NCBI GenBank assembly: GCA_022821585.1
Contig: JAJEDI010000092.1
Span: 1 to 64,000 of the forward strand
DNA: 64,000 nt
Direction of reading: 5' to 3'
Source: Caldilineaceae bacterium
GTDB lineage: Bacteria; Chloroflexota; Anaerolineae; Caldilineales; Caldilineaceae
Of this stretch, positions 35,010-44,016 are shown piece by piece. The notes under the pieces are model-generated. The model ran no database searches and had not been told where the DNA came from. It saw nothing but the letters and a program-made list of their open reading frames with translations. How positions within the stretch are numbered: position 1 is the stretch's first letter; each line of letters begins with the position of its first letter. Position numbers and translations under genes: made by a program.

Positions 35010-35831
35010 TCAGTCAACCCGCGCCGTCACCCGCCTTTGCGCCGCCTGCTTGACCTTGCCCCACTTCTCCATCCACGCATTCCTGCCCTTATGCCGGATT
35101 ATGTCATGGATCGTCGCCCGTGGCTGATAGGGCAGATACATCCCGCAATGCCACGCCAGGTTGCGGTAGACCATGAAGTCGCCCGGCCCCAGGTAGACCT
35201 GCACCGCCCCCGGCATCGCCCGGCAATGCGCAAAGTAAAACTGCTCCGCCTCGGCGTCGCTCCACTCCGCCGGCGCCTCCTTCATCACCGGGTCCCCAGT
35301 CGATTCAACCTCATCCGGCAGATCCTGCTGCCGTAGGTGACTCCCGGGTACATACCACGTACAGGCGTCCGCGTATATCGCGCAGTTGACCTGGTTGAAA
35401 TAGCGCAGATCGTTCCATACCGTCGCCATGAACGACTCCATCTCCGCATCGCGAGCCTCCGCCGGCACCTCCACCACGCCATCGCGGTGCCAGCCGCAGT
35501 GCCACGGCCGTTCCAGCGGCTCAACCAGCAGCCCCATGATATCCAGATGCGCGTGCGTGTAACCAGGCCCCAGCAACCGGTCAACCGTCACCCGAAGTTC
35601 GTCGAGTTCTGCATAGTCCCTGAACGGTTGCAGATCGATGTATTCCTCGTACCGGTCCAGCGGTTGGATGCGTTGCGTCTGCGGCCCGTTGAGCTCATGC
35701 GCCAGCGCACGCGCCTTGTCCGCCTCGCGCCGCAAGTCCGTGAGCAGCGAGGGCGGTACGATCCCCCGAAAGATCAGGAAGCCCTGCTGATGGTACTCAT
35801 GCACCATCCAGTCTTCGAACCGAAACGTCAT
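35010..35831 (-). CDS. Phytanoyl-CoA dioxygenase family protein
   Basis: About 273 residues from ATG 35831 (MTFRFEDWMVHEYHQQGF), which has GGAGGG just upstream on the minus strand; an upstream in-frame ATG at 35903 adds a basic tail not seen in the family. It starts with the typical HEYHQQGFLIFRGIVPPSLL block. Iron ligands are in WHCGWHRDGVVEVP (HxD), and the distal His plus 2OG-binding Arg are in RNLAWHCGMYLPYQPRATIHDI. It is an Fe(II)/2-oxoglutarate oxygenase whose substrate is unknown. It is convergent with the Dpp-type permease and is a distinct paralogue of the gene at 12.9 kb, not a near copy. Confidence 0.85.
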   Translation of the reverse strand: MTFRFEDWMVHEYHQQGFLIFRGIVPPSLLTDLRREADKARALAHELNGPQTQRIQPLDRYEEYIDLQPFRDYAELDELRVTVDRLLGPGYTHAHLDIMGLLVEPLERPWHCGWHRDGVVEVPAEARDAEMESFMATVWNDLRYFNQVNCAIYADACTWYVPGSHLRQQDLPDEVESTGDPVMKEAPAEWSDAEAEQFYFAHCRAMPGAVQVYLGPGDFMVYRNLAWHCGMYLPYQPRATIHDIIRHKGRNAWMEKWGKVKQAAQRRVTARVD

Positions 35832-36070
35832 CTCTGCCCTCCTGCATTTCCGCTTTCTCAGACAGCGTTGCGTCCTCTGCATCGGACGGCGAAGCTCAGT
35901 CAAGAAAAGGAAATCATGTCTGAGTTTGCTCTATGACAGTACCATTGTTACGATGAATCTTGCAATGGCGAACTGTCCCAGTTTGGGTGCCTTCCGTTGG
36001 GCTGTCGCAACTGCAACAGAGTCCCATAGCCAGGTTACGGGAAACCAGGCAAGTCCACTTTATGAGGCAA

Positions 36071-36099
36071 TTGCTCTCCAAATTCCTATCGGCTATAAT
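36071..36099 (+). promoter_or_regulatory. Candidate promoter of the Mal-type importer operon
   Basis: TTGCTC (36071-36076) and a perfect TATAAT (36094-36099) are spaced 17 bp. They lie in the 443-bp intergenic region 35832-36274, which otherwise shows no gene. The -35 match is only 3 of 6. Confidence 0.45.
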
Positions 36100-36274
36100 C
36101 AGCCAGAGTTTTGCTTGCAATGCCGCGCATTGATCGCTCTCGCACAGCGACGCCAGGCCAATTTGCAACGCCCCTACTTCTTCCGGCCAACCATCAACCT
36201 GGCAACGCAGGCTTCTCGCCTGCCATCTTAACATTCCGTATTCGCGCACTGACCGCAAAAGGAGAAATGACAAG

Positions 36275-37768
36275 ATGGAGAATCTGAATCTCTCGAGGCG
36301 AAACTTCCTGAAGACAGTCGGTGTTGTCTCGGCAGGCTCTGCTCTGGCCGCCTGTGTCCCCGCAGGCGACATGGCGCAACAGCAGGACGGCGACCCGGCC
36401 GAGGTGACCCAGCACCTGATTGCATGGTTGGGCGGTTGGACCCCGACCGAAAGCATGGAGCGCAGTGAGGACAACCCCAACCCGCACAACAAGATCCTGG
36501 AAGTGCTTGACGCCTACAAGGCAGAACATGCCGGCGTCGAGATTGAATGGATCAGGCTGCCCTCCGGCGTCAGTAGCCGCGAGTGGATGGTGGCCCAGCA
36601 AACCGCTGGCACAGTCCCCCACATCATGCCCGCCGCCCAATGGATCATCAAGGAGGACGTCGACAAAGACTGGTGGGTCGTCCTGACCGACGCACTCCAG
36701 GAGCCAAACCCCTATATCGCCGCCGGCGAACCTGGCAGCGAGCGCTGGCTCGATCAGTTCTATCCCACGCCCAACTCCATGCTCAACATCGAAGGCAACT
36801 TCTACAACGTCGCCTTCGGCATCAACACAACCTGGTTCTTCTATAACGTCGACATGTTCGAAGAGCTGGGCATCTCCGTCCCCAACAGCTATGCTGAATT
36901 CCTCGAAAATTGCCAGGTTGCCAGCGACGCCGGCCTCATCGGCTACGACTTCATCACCTTCTCCCCCGCCGACACCGATGCCTGGTACCGCCAGCAGATT
37001 GGCTCGATGATCATGGAGCGCGACCTCGCCCCCCTCGTAAACCCGGACGGCCGCTTCGCCGAGCTCTCCGAGGTCGCCTGCGCCATCCGCGACGGTGTCT
37101 ATCACGCCCATCTGCCCCAGTTCCGCCAGTGGCTTGAGCTGTGGAAGCTCAACGTGCCCTATCGCCGCGCCGACTGGACCGTGCGCGCGCCCGACTCCAC
37201 CCGGCTCTTCCTCACCAAGAACACGCCCATCACCGAAAACGGCTCCTGGATCATCCCGCAGCTTGAGATCGATCCGCTGCTGGATTTCGAGTGGGCCACC
37301 TTCTGGGCGCCGCCCCTGACCAAGGAGAGCAGCGAATTCGTCACCGACCCGCCCACCGTCGCCCCCAACGTCGGCACCGTCACCGACAACTTCGCCATCT
37401 CCACCCGTGCCCGCAGAGACGGCGTGCTCGACACCGCCATCGACCTGCTGCGCTTCTTCTCGCACCCCGAAAACATCGAGCTGGTGCAGGGCGAAATCGG
37501 CCAGAACATGCCCAATGTCAAGGGTACCAGGGTCCCCGCCCGCTTCGCCGAGGCCCACAAAGGGCTGGTCGAGTCGATCGGCTACGTCACCATGTTCCAG
37601 TACGAGATCGTCACCATGGACCTCGAAGCCGCCGAGGCCTGTGGCAAGTCCTGGTGGTCCTACCTGCTCGATGAGATCTCCATTGACGAGTGCATCGAAC
37701 AGAACCAGGCCGCCTTCGAGGGCTACGCAACCCGCTACATTGACGAGCAAGGCAACGCCTGCCCCTGA
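36275..37768 (+). CDS. Family 1 sugar-binding protein with Tat/lipoprotein signal
   Basis: A 497-residue extracellular solute-binding protein. The N-terminus has a twin-arginine motif (LSRRNFLKTVGVVSAG) followed by a lipobox (LAACVP), so it is probably exported folded by Tat and lipidated. The mature part has the ABC sugar-binding layout: ILEVLDAYKAEHAGVEIEWIRLPSG, FGINTTWFFYNVDMFEELGISVPNSYAEFLE, and GSWIIPQLEIDPL. Translation starts at ATG 36275 after AAAAGGAG. It delivers an oligosaccharide to the MalF/MalG-type permeases downstream. A perfect hairpin separates it from the first permease. Confidence 0.9.
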   Translation: MENLNLSRRNFLKTVGVVSAGSALAACVPAGDMAQQQDGDPAEVTQHLIAWLGGWTPTESMERSEDNPNPHNKILEVLDAYKAEHAGVEIEWIRLPSGVSSREWMVAQQTAGTVPHIMPAAQWIIKEDVDKDWWVVLTDALQEPNPYIAAGEPGSERWLDQFYPTPNSMLNIEGNFYNVAFGINTTWFFYNVDMFEELGISVPNSYAEFLENCQVASDAGLIGYDFITFSPADTDAWYRQQIGSMIMERDLAPLVNPDGRFAELSEVACAIRDGVYHAHLPQFRQWLELWKLNVPYRRADWTVRAPDSTRLFLTKNTPITENGSWIIPQLEIDPLLDFEWATFWAPPLTKESSEFVTDPPTVAPNVGTVTDNFAISTRARRDGVLDTAIDLLRFFSHPENIELVQGEIGQNMPNVKGTRVPARFAEAHKGLVESIGYVTMFQYEIVTMDLEAAEACGKSWWSYLLDEISIDECIEQNQAAFEGYATRYIDEQGNACP

Positions 37769-37777
37769 CGTCACAGT

Positions 37778-37811
37778 GCCGGTGGTTAGCAGCTATCCGC
37801 TAACCACCGGC
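37778..37811 (+). terminator. Perfect hairpin after the sugar-binding gene
   Basis: Arms 37778-37790 and 37799-37811 (13 bp, perfect) with an 8-nt loop, 10 bp after the binding-protein stop and 12 bp before the permease ATG. No T-run follows. It probably sets the binding protein to permease ratio by RNA protection or partial termination. Confidence 0.6.
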
Positions 37812-37822
37812 CTCTTACCACG

Positions 37823-38719
37823 ATGAAAAAGACACTCTGGGAACGGATCTGGGAGACAAAGACAGGGTATCTGATGGTCGTGCCTACCCTGGCCTTCCTC
37901 CTTGTCTTCCAATACTATCCCGCCGTCTCCGGGCTCTACCGTTCCATGTTTGACTGGAACGCCGGGCTGGCAGGGAACTTCATCGGTTTCTCCAACTTCG
38001 TCGAGCTCTTCACCGACGACGATGTCTTCATCCGTTCCCTCAAAAATATGGCCCTGCTCACCATCTGGTACCTGATCGCCTTCGTCGGTCTCTCCACCGG
38101 CGTCGCCGTTCTGATCCACCGCATCCGCAACGAGGGTTCCAAGTACTTCTTCCGCCTCTTCATGATTCTGCCCGTCATTATTCCCGCCGTCGTCCTCATC
38201 CTGCTCTGGAAATTTATCTACGACTCCACAATCGGCCCCCTCAATGCCATCCTCATCGGCGTCGGCCTCCAGGACTGGACCCACGCCTGGCTCGCCGAAC
38301 CCAAAATCGCCATCTACGCCGTCATGTTCCGCAACTTCCCCTGGATAGACGGCATCTCCGTCCTCATTCTGCTTGCCGGGCTGCAGGCCATCCCGGTCGA
38401 GATCATCGAAAGCGGCCTTCTCGACGGCGCCAGCGGCTGGCGGCGCCTGCGCTACATCGAGCTGCCCCTCATCACCGGTCAGATCAAACTGCTCATCGTG
38501 CTGACTATCATGTGGGGCGTGCAGGAATACTCCGCCGTCTGGGCCATGACCCAGGGCGGACCCATCGACTCAACCCAAGTCCCCGGAATGTGGATGTACT
38601 TCAACGCCTTCCGCATCAGCCGCATGGGCTACGCCTCTGCCATCGGCGTCGTCATGTTCCTGATAACCCTCGTGGCAACCATCCTGAATATGCGATACAT
38701 AAGGTCCCAGGAATACTAG
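37823..38719 (+). CDS. MalF-type sugar ABC permease
   Basis: A 298-residue permease with six membrane helices, beginning MKKTLWERIWETKTGYLMVVPTLAFLLVFQYYPAV. The conserved EAA-type loop that docks to the ATPase is ESGLLDGASGWRRLRYIELPLITGQ near residue 194. The segment FSNFVELFTDDDVFIRSLKNMALLT is typical of carbohydrate permeases. It forms the channel with the following MalG-type subunit. The ATPase is missing from this operon, as is common in bacteria that share one MsmK-like ATPase among many sugar importers. Confidence 0.88.
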   Translation: MKKTLWERIWETKTGYLMVVPTLAFLLVFQYYPAVSGLYRSMFDWNAGLAGNFIGFSNFVELFTDDDVFIRSLKNMALLTIWYLIAFVGLSTGVAVLIHRIRNEGSKYFFRLFMILPVIIPAVVLILLWKFIYDSTIGPLNAILIGVGLQDWTHAWLAEPKIAIYAVMFRNFPWIDGISVLILLAGLQAIPVEIIESGLLDGASGWRRLRYIELPLITGQIKLLIVLTIMWGVQEYSAVWAMTQGGPIDSTQVPGMWMYFNAFRISRMGYASAIGVVMFLITLVATILNMRYIRSQEY

Positions 38720-38744
38720 CGGCATGCATATCACCTGCCCCGTA

Positions 38745-38778
38745 CCACGCAATACACAATACGGATTGCGTACCGCAG
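38745..38778 (+). repeat. Heptamer tract, ATACGCA family
   Basis: Units such as AATACAC, AATACGG and TTGCGTA recur with a 7-bp period between the two permease genes, ending with CCGCAGT, 14 bp before the ATG. No strong Shine-Dalgarno sequence follows. Confidence 0.6.
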
Positions 38779-38791
38779 TCAGGATCCCGGC

Positions 38792-39661
38792 ATGGTAACC
38801 CATAGCGATTCGCTAGCCGGCGGCCCCCCGCAAAACCAGAGACGCCGCCTGTACCGCGGCGACGGCTGGCGTACGCTGGCCATGGGCATACTCTGCGTCC
38901 TCATGATTGCGCCGCTGGTCATGGCGGTCATCATCTCGCTCAAAAGCCCCTCCCAGTTCACGCGCGTGCCCTTCCTCCCCACCTGGCCGCTGCGCTGGGA
39001 AAACTACGAGTTCGCCGTACAGATCATCAGCCAGTTCCTGCTCAACAGTATCATCGCCAGCGGCGCCACAGTCATCGGCGTGCTCCTCCTCAGCTCGTTG
39101 GCGGCCTATTCCTTCGCCCAGATAAGATTTCCAGGCAGAACATTCGTCTTCTACGCCGTGCTGGCCCTGATGATGGTGCCGGCGTCGCTGACCCTTGTGC
39201 CCTCCTTCGTACTCATCAGAGATCTGCGCCTCATCAATACCTACTGGTCACTGATCCTGCCCTGGATCGCAGGCGGACAGCTCATCGGCATCCTCATCTT
39301 GCGCGCCTTCTTCGAAAGCCTGCCCGGCGAGATGTTCGACGCCTGCCGCATCGACGGCGCCTCCGATTGGCAGATCTATTGGCACGTGGCCCTGCCGTTG
39401 ACCCGGTCGATGCTCGGCGTCGTCGCCGTGCTCAACATCCTCGGCACCTGGAACAACCTGATCTGGCCGACCCTGACCCTCTCGGAACGCAAAATGTGGC
39501 CGCTCACACCGGGGCTCTACTCCTACATGGAACAGTACTACACCAGCTACGGGCGCGTGATGGCCGGCCTGCTTCTCGGCTCAATCCCCCTGGTGATACT
39601 CTTCGTCTTCACCAGCCGCCTCTTCGTCGAAGGACTGACCTCCGGCGCCATCAAGACTTGA
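38792..39661 (+). CDS. MalG-type sugar ABC permease
   Basis: A 289-residue six-helix permease. The N-terminus is hydrophilic (MVTHSDSLAGGPPQNQRRRLYRGDGWR). The conserved loop EMFDACRIDGASDWQIYWHVALPLTRS near residue 178 is the EAA-type ATPase-docking motif. RFPGRTFVFYAVLALMMVPASLTLVP is typical of the second permease of carbohydrate importers. It completes the membrane part of the sugar importer begun by the genes at 36275 and 37823. A flavin-dependent oxidoreductase follows 76 bp downstream and may be cotranscribed. Confidence 0.88.
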   Translation: MVTHSDSLAGGPPQNQRRRLYRGDGWRTLAMGILCVLMIAPLVMAVIISLKSPSQFTRVPFLPTWPLRWENYEFAVQIISQFLLNSIIASGATVIGVLLLSSLAAYSFAQIRFPGRTFVFYAVLALMMVPASLTLVPSFVLIRDLRLINTYWSLILPWIAGGQLIGILILRAFFESLPGEMFDACRIDGASDWQIYWHVALPLTRSMLGVVAVLNILGTWNNLIWPTLTLSERKMWPLTPGLYSYMEQYYTSYGRVMAGLLLGSIPLVILFVFTSRLFVEGLTSGAIKT

Positions 39662-39737
39662 GACGGGATTTTCGGGTGACAAAAGCTAGAAAAGCCCGTC
39701 GAAACGACCCGGCTCTTCCAATTGACCGCAGCCACAA

Positions 39738-40817
39738 ATGACCGTCGCAGCCCCAATGAACCGCATGTCCGCAAATAAAAACACAGAAGATGACAGGACC
39801 GATTTTGATGTGATCGTGGTCGGTTGTGGGGGATGGGGGCTGGCGGTGCTCAAAGTGCTCAGCGACATGGGCCTCCGCGTACTCGGCATCGAACGCCGCG
39901 AGATCTGTCACAATCTCCGCCGCTACATGAAGCACATGGTGATGCACTCGGTTCTCTCCTATATGATTCTGGATCCGGAGGATGCGATCGTGGCCCGAAA
40001 AGGCGACGAATACCATCCACTGATCGAGGAGCTCATCCAGAGTTACAGCGATTTCGCGCAGAAATTCAATCTCCCCATCAGGACCCACCAGGAACTCGTC
40101 GATATTGAAGGCGCAAAGGATAATTTTGTGTTGGCAGTTCGCGACAAAGAGGGTCGTGCTTTACGGCTGAAAGCCAGACGGGTCGTGCTGGCAACAGGCT
40201 CCTACGACGAGCCAAATCTGGCCGGCATTCCCGGCGAGTCGAACGGCTCAGTACAACACTACTTCCACGAATGGGAACACATCAAGGACCAAAGAATCCT
40301 CTTCATCGGTGGCGGCTTCTCTTCCGCCGACGGCATTATCGCCCTCTGCCCCCGCAACCAGATCCTATGGGTCGTGCGCAAATCGGACGACGCGGTCGAG
40401 AAGATGCTGACCGACCAGAAAACGGTCTGGGGGCAGCCCGATGCACACCTCGTCAACACCGAAATCCTGACCGACAGCCAGGTCACCTCGCTGGAAAACA
40501 ACACCGCAGTCGTGCAAACACCTGGCGGCCGGCAGACGTGGGATTTCGATCTTTGTTACATGCTCATCGGCCATAAGCCAAACCAAAGTCTGTGCACACG
40601 CCTCCTGAACGGAAACCTGGATTTCGATGAAGAAACCTTCGAATCCTGCGAGCGCCCGGGCGTCTATCTCGTCGGCGCGCTCGCCAAGAAACACCTGGAG
40701 CATATCGGCTTGACGCACAACCTCTGTCCTGACAACGACGGAGTGCGCTACATCGAACGCATCCGCTCCGCCATGCAGCAGGAGTTCAACTGCGTCATTA
40801 AATCAGCTGACCACTAA
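39738..40817 (+). CDS. FAD/NAD(P)-dependent oxidoreductase (thioredoxin reductase-like fold)
   Basis: A 359-residue flavoprotein. The FAD-binding start DFDVIVVGCGGWGLAVLKVLSDMGLRVLGIER is a GxGxxG-like dinucleotide motif (here GCGGWG). VVLATGSYDEPN near residue 154 is the second FAD motif, and ILFIGGGFSSADGI near residue 188 is the NAD(P)-binding fingerprint. FDLCYMLIGHKPNQ near 275 matches the late family motif. No redox CxxC is visible, so it is not a classic thioredoxin reductase; it resembles YpdA-like and lysine/ornithine monooxygenase-like relatives. The last codons and stop lie inside a heptamer tract that precedes the next gene. Confidence 0.75.
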   Translation: MTVAAPMNRMSANKNTEDDRTDFDVIVVGCGGWGLAVLKVLSDMGLRVLGIERREICHNLRRYMKHMVMHSVLSYMILDPEDAIVARKGDEYHPLIEELIQSYSDFAQKFNLPIRTHQELVDIEGAKDNFVLAVRDKEGRALRLKARRVVLATGSYDEPNLAGIPGESNGSVQHYFHEWEHIKDQRILFIGGGFSSADGIIALCPRNQILWVVRKSDDAVEKMLTDQKTVWGQPDAHLVNTEILTDSQVTSLENNTAVVQTPGGRQTWDFDLCYMLIGHKPNQSLCTRLLNGNLDFDEETFESCERPGVYLVGALAKKHLEHIGLTHNLCPDNDGVRYIERIRSAMQQEFNCVIKSADH

Positions 40818-40834
40818 CTACTGACCACTGGTGT
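40805..40834 (+). repeat. Heptamer tract overlapping a stop and abutting the next start
   Basis: Units of the CTGACCA, CTAACTA and CTGACCA types. The tract encodes the last residues and the TAA of the upstream flavoprotein. It ends GACCACTGGTGTTCC, followed after one base by the ATG of the next gene. No Shine-Dalgarno sequence is present. Confidence 0.7.
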
Positions 40835-40838
40835 TCCG

Positions 40839-41642
40839 ATGCACACGAGCCAGCAACTCCGATCGTCACACTTTGAATACCGGCGCCCAGGGGCAGGCGG
40901 CCGCGTCGCCTTCAGCGCCTTCTGTGCTGAGTACCACGACCAGGATCGCGTCGGCGTCGTCTCACCCCGCCTTGAAGACGGCATCCTCCACACCGCCTAT
41001 GCCCTGCTGGCCATAACTACCTCCTTTTATGACGCGCAGAGGGCAAGCGGGAGCGACTTTTTCATCTACCCCCAGCATCTCGCCGTCATAGGTGAAGGCC
41101 CCTTAAACGCGTCCGGCACGGACCGCGAACCCGGCCTTGCAGACCAGATCGGCATTGCCACCGCCGCCGGCAGCCTTAATCTCTCCTTGGATGAAGCCGG
41201 TATCGGCGGCGCATGGGCCTGGCTCGACGTCTGGCCCGCCTCGAACTGGCACACCGCCCCCGTCGCGCCCACCGCCATGCTCAAGAAGGTCTTCGACCTC
41301 CACGTTAACCGCCTCTTCTGGCCGCAGGACTTCACGCACCAACGCCGGCAAGAGCAGGATACGGAGAACGAAGATCATCCGTTGCCCGACTATGCCCGCA
41401 GGATACTCAGCACGCGCCTCAAATCCGTCTACTACTACAATTCACCCGCGCCGACCGTCGAAATCTGCGCCGCCCAGCCAGCCGTAAATGTTGTTCAGAC
41501 GAGCCTCGAACGCCTGCCGGAACCGGTGAAGAAAACGCTGGCGCAAGAATCCAGTCCGCCCCGTCCTCCGGCCCGTGAGTCATACCGGCAAGTGACCGTA
41601 GACGACTTCCTGAAGGATATGGAGGCATGTTTCACCGCCTGA
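40839..41642 (+). CDS. Unrecognised 267-residue protein
   Basis: I do not recognise a family. The ORF has normal codon use and plausible composition, with no signal peptide or membrane helix. Notable stretches are HFEYRRPGAGGRVAFSAFC, GILHTAYALLAITTSFYDAQRASG, FFIYPQHLAVIGEG and a Trp-rich AWAWLDVWPASNWHTAPV near residue 127. The C-terminal ~45 residues are Pro/Ser/Arg-rich. It sits between a flavoprotein and a corrinoid protein gene on the same strand and its start directly follows a heptamer tract with no ribosome binding site. It may act with the flavoprotein or corrinoid protein. Confidence 0.6.
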   Translation: MHTSQQLRSSHFEYRRPGAGGRVAFSAFCAEYHDQDRVGVVSPRLEDGILHTAYALLAITTSFYDAQRASGSDFFIYPQHLAVIGEGPLNASGTDREPGLADQIGIATAAGSLNLSLDEAGIGGAWAWLDVWPASNWHTAPVAPTAMLKKVFDLHVNRLFWPQDFTHQRRQEQDTENEDHPLPDYARRILSTRLKSVYYYNSPAPTVEICAAQPAVNVVQTSLERLPEPVKKTLAQESSPPRPPARESYRQVTVDDFLKDMEACFTA

Positions 41643-41729
41643 CCTGTTGACTTCTCTGCCCTTTCGCAATAGGAACACATCACTGATTACAGGAAAGCCG
41701 AACTTCCGTCGGCACCGGAGGCACACCAC

Positions 41730-42500
41730 ATGAGCCGTGAAGAAGAGATCAAAAAAGAACTGTATGAAAACACGCTATCAGGTCGAGCGCCCATCACCGA
41801 AAAGCTCACCCAGGAGGGCATCGATCTGGGGATGGATCCTCTGGAAATCCTCTTCCAGGCACTGATTCCTGCGCTCCAGGAAGTTGGTCGTCTCTTCGAA
41901 ATCGGCGAGTACTTCGTGCCCGAAATGATGATCTCCGCCAAAGCCATGCAACGCGCCATGGCCATCCTCCAGCCGATCCTCGGCGACACCGGCGTCGAAC
42001 CCGTCGGCAAGGTCCTCATGCTGACCGTCAAAGGCGACGTCCACGACATCGGCAAAAACCTGTGCATTATTATGCTCGAAGGCGCCGGCTTCGAAGTGAT
42101 CGATATGGGCGTCAATGTCAGCCCGGAGAGGTTGCTCGACGCCGTCATCGAGCATCAGCCCCAACTGGTCGGCTTCTCCGCCTTCCTCACCACCACCATG
42201 CCCTTCTTCAAGACCAACATTGAGGCCCTGGAGGATGCCGGCCTGCGTGACAAGGTCAAGGTCATGGTCGGCGGCGCGCCCATCACCTACGAGTATGCCA
42301 TGAGCGTCGGCGCCGACGGCTTTGGCCCCGACGCCAGCCAGTCCGTCAAGCTGGCCAAGCAGCTGATGGTCGAAATGGGTTACGAGATTGACCAGAACGG
42401 GGACGGCGAATCCTCCGCCGGCGAATCGGCCATGCGCGCCGCCGTCGACGCCGTGGAAGGCCTGATGCGCAAGGCCGAAGACGAACATGTCAGTGGCTAG
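41730..42500 (+). CDS. Corrinoid (B12-binding) methyl-carrier protein
   Basis: A 256-residue protein of the MtaC/MttC/MtbC type. The N-terminal helical cap (residues ~10-90) precedes the B12-binding Rossmann domain. The cobalt-ligand motif DxHxxG is D103-H105-G108 in LTVKGDVHDIGKN, with the following VSPERLLDAVIEHQPQLVGFSAFLTT and KVKVMVGGAPI completing the domain. It carries a methyl group on cobalt between a substrate-specific methyltransferase and an acceptor enzyme. The C-terminal ~35 residues are acidic and not part of the core. A GGAGG precedes the ATG. The isomerase-like gene follows 26 bp later, and a UroD-type methyltransferase lies at 47.2 kb. Confidence 0.9.
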   Translation: MSREEEIKKELYENTLSGRAPITEKLTQEGIDLGMDPLEILFQALIPALQEVGRLFEIGEYFVPEMMISAKAMQRAMAILQPILGDTGVEPVGKVLMLTVKGDVHDIGKNLCIIMLEGAGFEVIDMGVNVSPERLLDAVIEHQPQLVGFSAFLTTTMPFFKTNIEALEDAGLRDKVKVMVGGAPITYEYAMSVGADGFGPDASQSVKLAKQLMVEMGYEIDQNGDGESSAGESAMRAAVDAVEGLMRKAEDEHVSG

Positions 42501-42526
42501 TTGCCGCACAGAACAAGGAAAACAAC

Positions 42527-43990
42527 ATGAGTAGCCAGCGCAAAACCGTCCGTCCCCGCATCGGCATCTTCGGCATCGGCCTCGGTGAGTACTGGCCCCA
42601 GTTCCCAGGCCTGAAGGAGCAGCTCGAAGGCTATCAGGCCCGCGTGGAAAGCCGCGTCGGCCAGTGGGCCGATGTCGTCAGCGCCGGTCTCGTCGACTCC
42701 GCCCCAGGCGGGCGCGACGCTGGAGACCTTTTCCAGCGCGAGCAGGTCGACATGGTCTTCTGCTACGTCGGCACCTACGCCACCAGCTCAACCGTCCTGC
42801 CCGTCGTCCAGATCCCCAAAGTCCCCGTTCTCGTCCTCAATCTCCAACCCTCCGCCGCCCTCGACTACGCCAATACCGACACCAAGGAGTGGCTCGCAAA
42901 CTGCTGCGCCTGCTGCGTGCCCGAGCTCAGCTCCGTCTTCCACCGCTGCGACATCGATTTCCACGTCGTCTCCGGCATGTTGGACGAAGAAGAAGGCTGC
43001 GAGGAACCGGCCCGCCGCGCCTGGGCCGAAATCCAGGACTGGACCGAGGCTGCCGGCGCGCTCCGTACCCTGCGCCGCAGCCGCATGGGTGTCCTCGGCC
43101 ACACCTACCCCGGCATGCTCGACATGTACAGCGACTTCACCCAGCACCATGGCCAGCTCGGCACCCACATCGAGATTCTCGAAATGTGCGATCTGGCGCA
43201 GATGGTCAACGGCGTCACCCCCGCCGCCATCAAAGCCAAGGAAGAAGAGGCCCTCGCCATCTTTGACCTCGCCGAGGACTCCCCCTCCGATCCGCTCGCA
43301 ACCCGCCCCGCCCCCGAGGCCCTCGACTGGGCCTACCGTGTCGCTGTCGGCCTCGACCGCCTCGTCGCCGACTTCGACCTCGACGGCCTCACCTACTACT
43401 ATCGCGGCCTCGACGACAATGAATACGAACAGATCGCAGCCGGCTTCGCCCTGGGCTGTTCCCTGCTCACCGCACGCGGCGTGCCCTGTAGCGGCGAAGG
43501 CGACCTCAAGAACTGCCAGGTAATGAAAATCGTCGACACCTTCGGCGCCGGCGGCAGCTACTCCGAGGTCACCGCCATGGACTTCCGCGAAGAGTTCATC
43601 CTCGCCGGCCACGACGGCCCTTTCCACATCGACATCGCCCAAGGCCGGCCCCTCCTGCGCGGCCTCGCCCTCTACCACGGCAAACACGGCGGCGGCGTCG
43701 GCGTCGAAACCCAGGTCAAGCACGGCCCCGTCACCGTCCTCTCCATGACCCAGACCCGCCAGGGCAATCTCAAGCTCCTCGCCGCCCAGGCCCAAAGCAT
43801 ACCCGGCCCCGTCCTCCAGATCGGCAACACCGACAGCCGCCTCAAATTCTCGCTCGGCCCCGCCGACTTCATCAACGCCTGGTGCAAAGAGGGCCCCACC
43901 CACCACTTCGCCCTCGGCGTAGGCCACATCCTGCCCAAGATAGAAAAATTCGCCAGCATCGCCAACCTCGAACTCAAAGTAGTCTGCTAA
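42527..43990 (+). CDS. L-fucose/L-arabinose isomerase-like protein
   Basis: A 487-residue protein with the N-terminal GIFGIGLGEYWPQFPGLKEQLEGY typical of arabinose-isomerase-like proteins, followed by VDMVFCYVGTYATSSTVLPVVQ. Candidate catalytic acids lie in GLTYYYRGLDDNEYE and CSGEGDLKNC (the conserved Glu), and the C-terminus has HYFALGVGH-like HHFALGVGHILPKIEKF. This fold interconverts aldoses and ketoses using Mn2+. The gene is coupled by 26 bp to a corrinoid carrier, an odd partner for an isomerase, so it may not act as a plain arabinose isomerase. The spacer downstream carries a REP-like element. Confidence 0.8.
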   Translation: MSSQRKTVRPRIGIFGIGLGEYWPQFPGLKEQLEGYQARVESRVGQWADVVSAGLVDSAPGGRDAGDLFQREQVDMVFCYVGTYATSSTVLPVVQIPKVPVLVLNLQPSAALDYANTDTKEWLANCCACCVPELSSVFHRCDIDFHVVSGMLDEEEGCEEPARRAWAEIQDWTEAAGALRTLRRSRMGVLGHTYPGMLDMYSDFTQHHGQLGTHIEILEMCDLAQMVNGVTPAAIKAKEEEALAIFDLAEDSPSDPLATRPAPEALDWAYRVAVGLDRLVADFDLDGLTYYYRGLDDNEYEQIAAGFALGCSLLTARGVPCSGEGDLKNCQVMKIVDTFGAGGSYSEVTAMDFREEFILAGHDGPFHIDIAQGRPLLRGLALYHGKHGGGVGVETQVKHGPVTVLSMTQTRQGNLKLLAAQAQSIPGPVLQIGNTDSRLKFSLGPADFINAWCKEGPTHHFALGVGHILPKIEKFASIANLELKVVC

Positions 43991-44016
43991 GTCCTTGCCA
44001 AATGGCGCTCATGATT

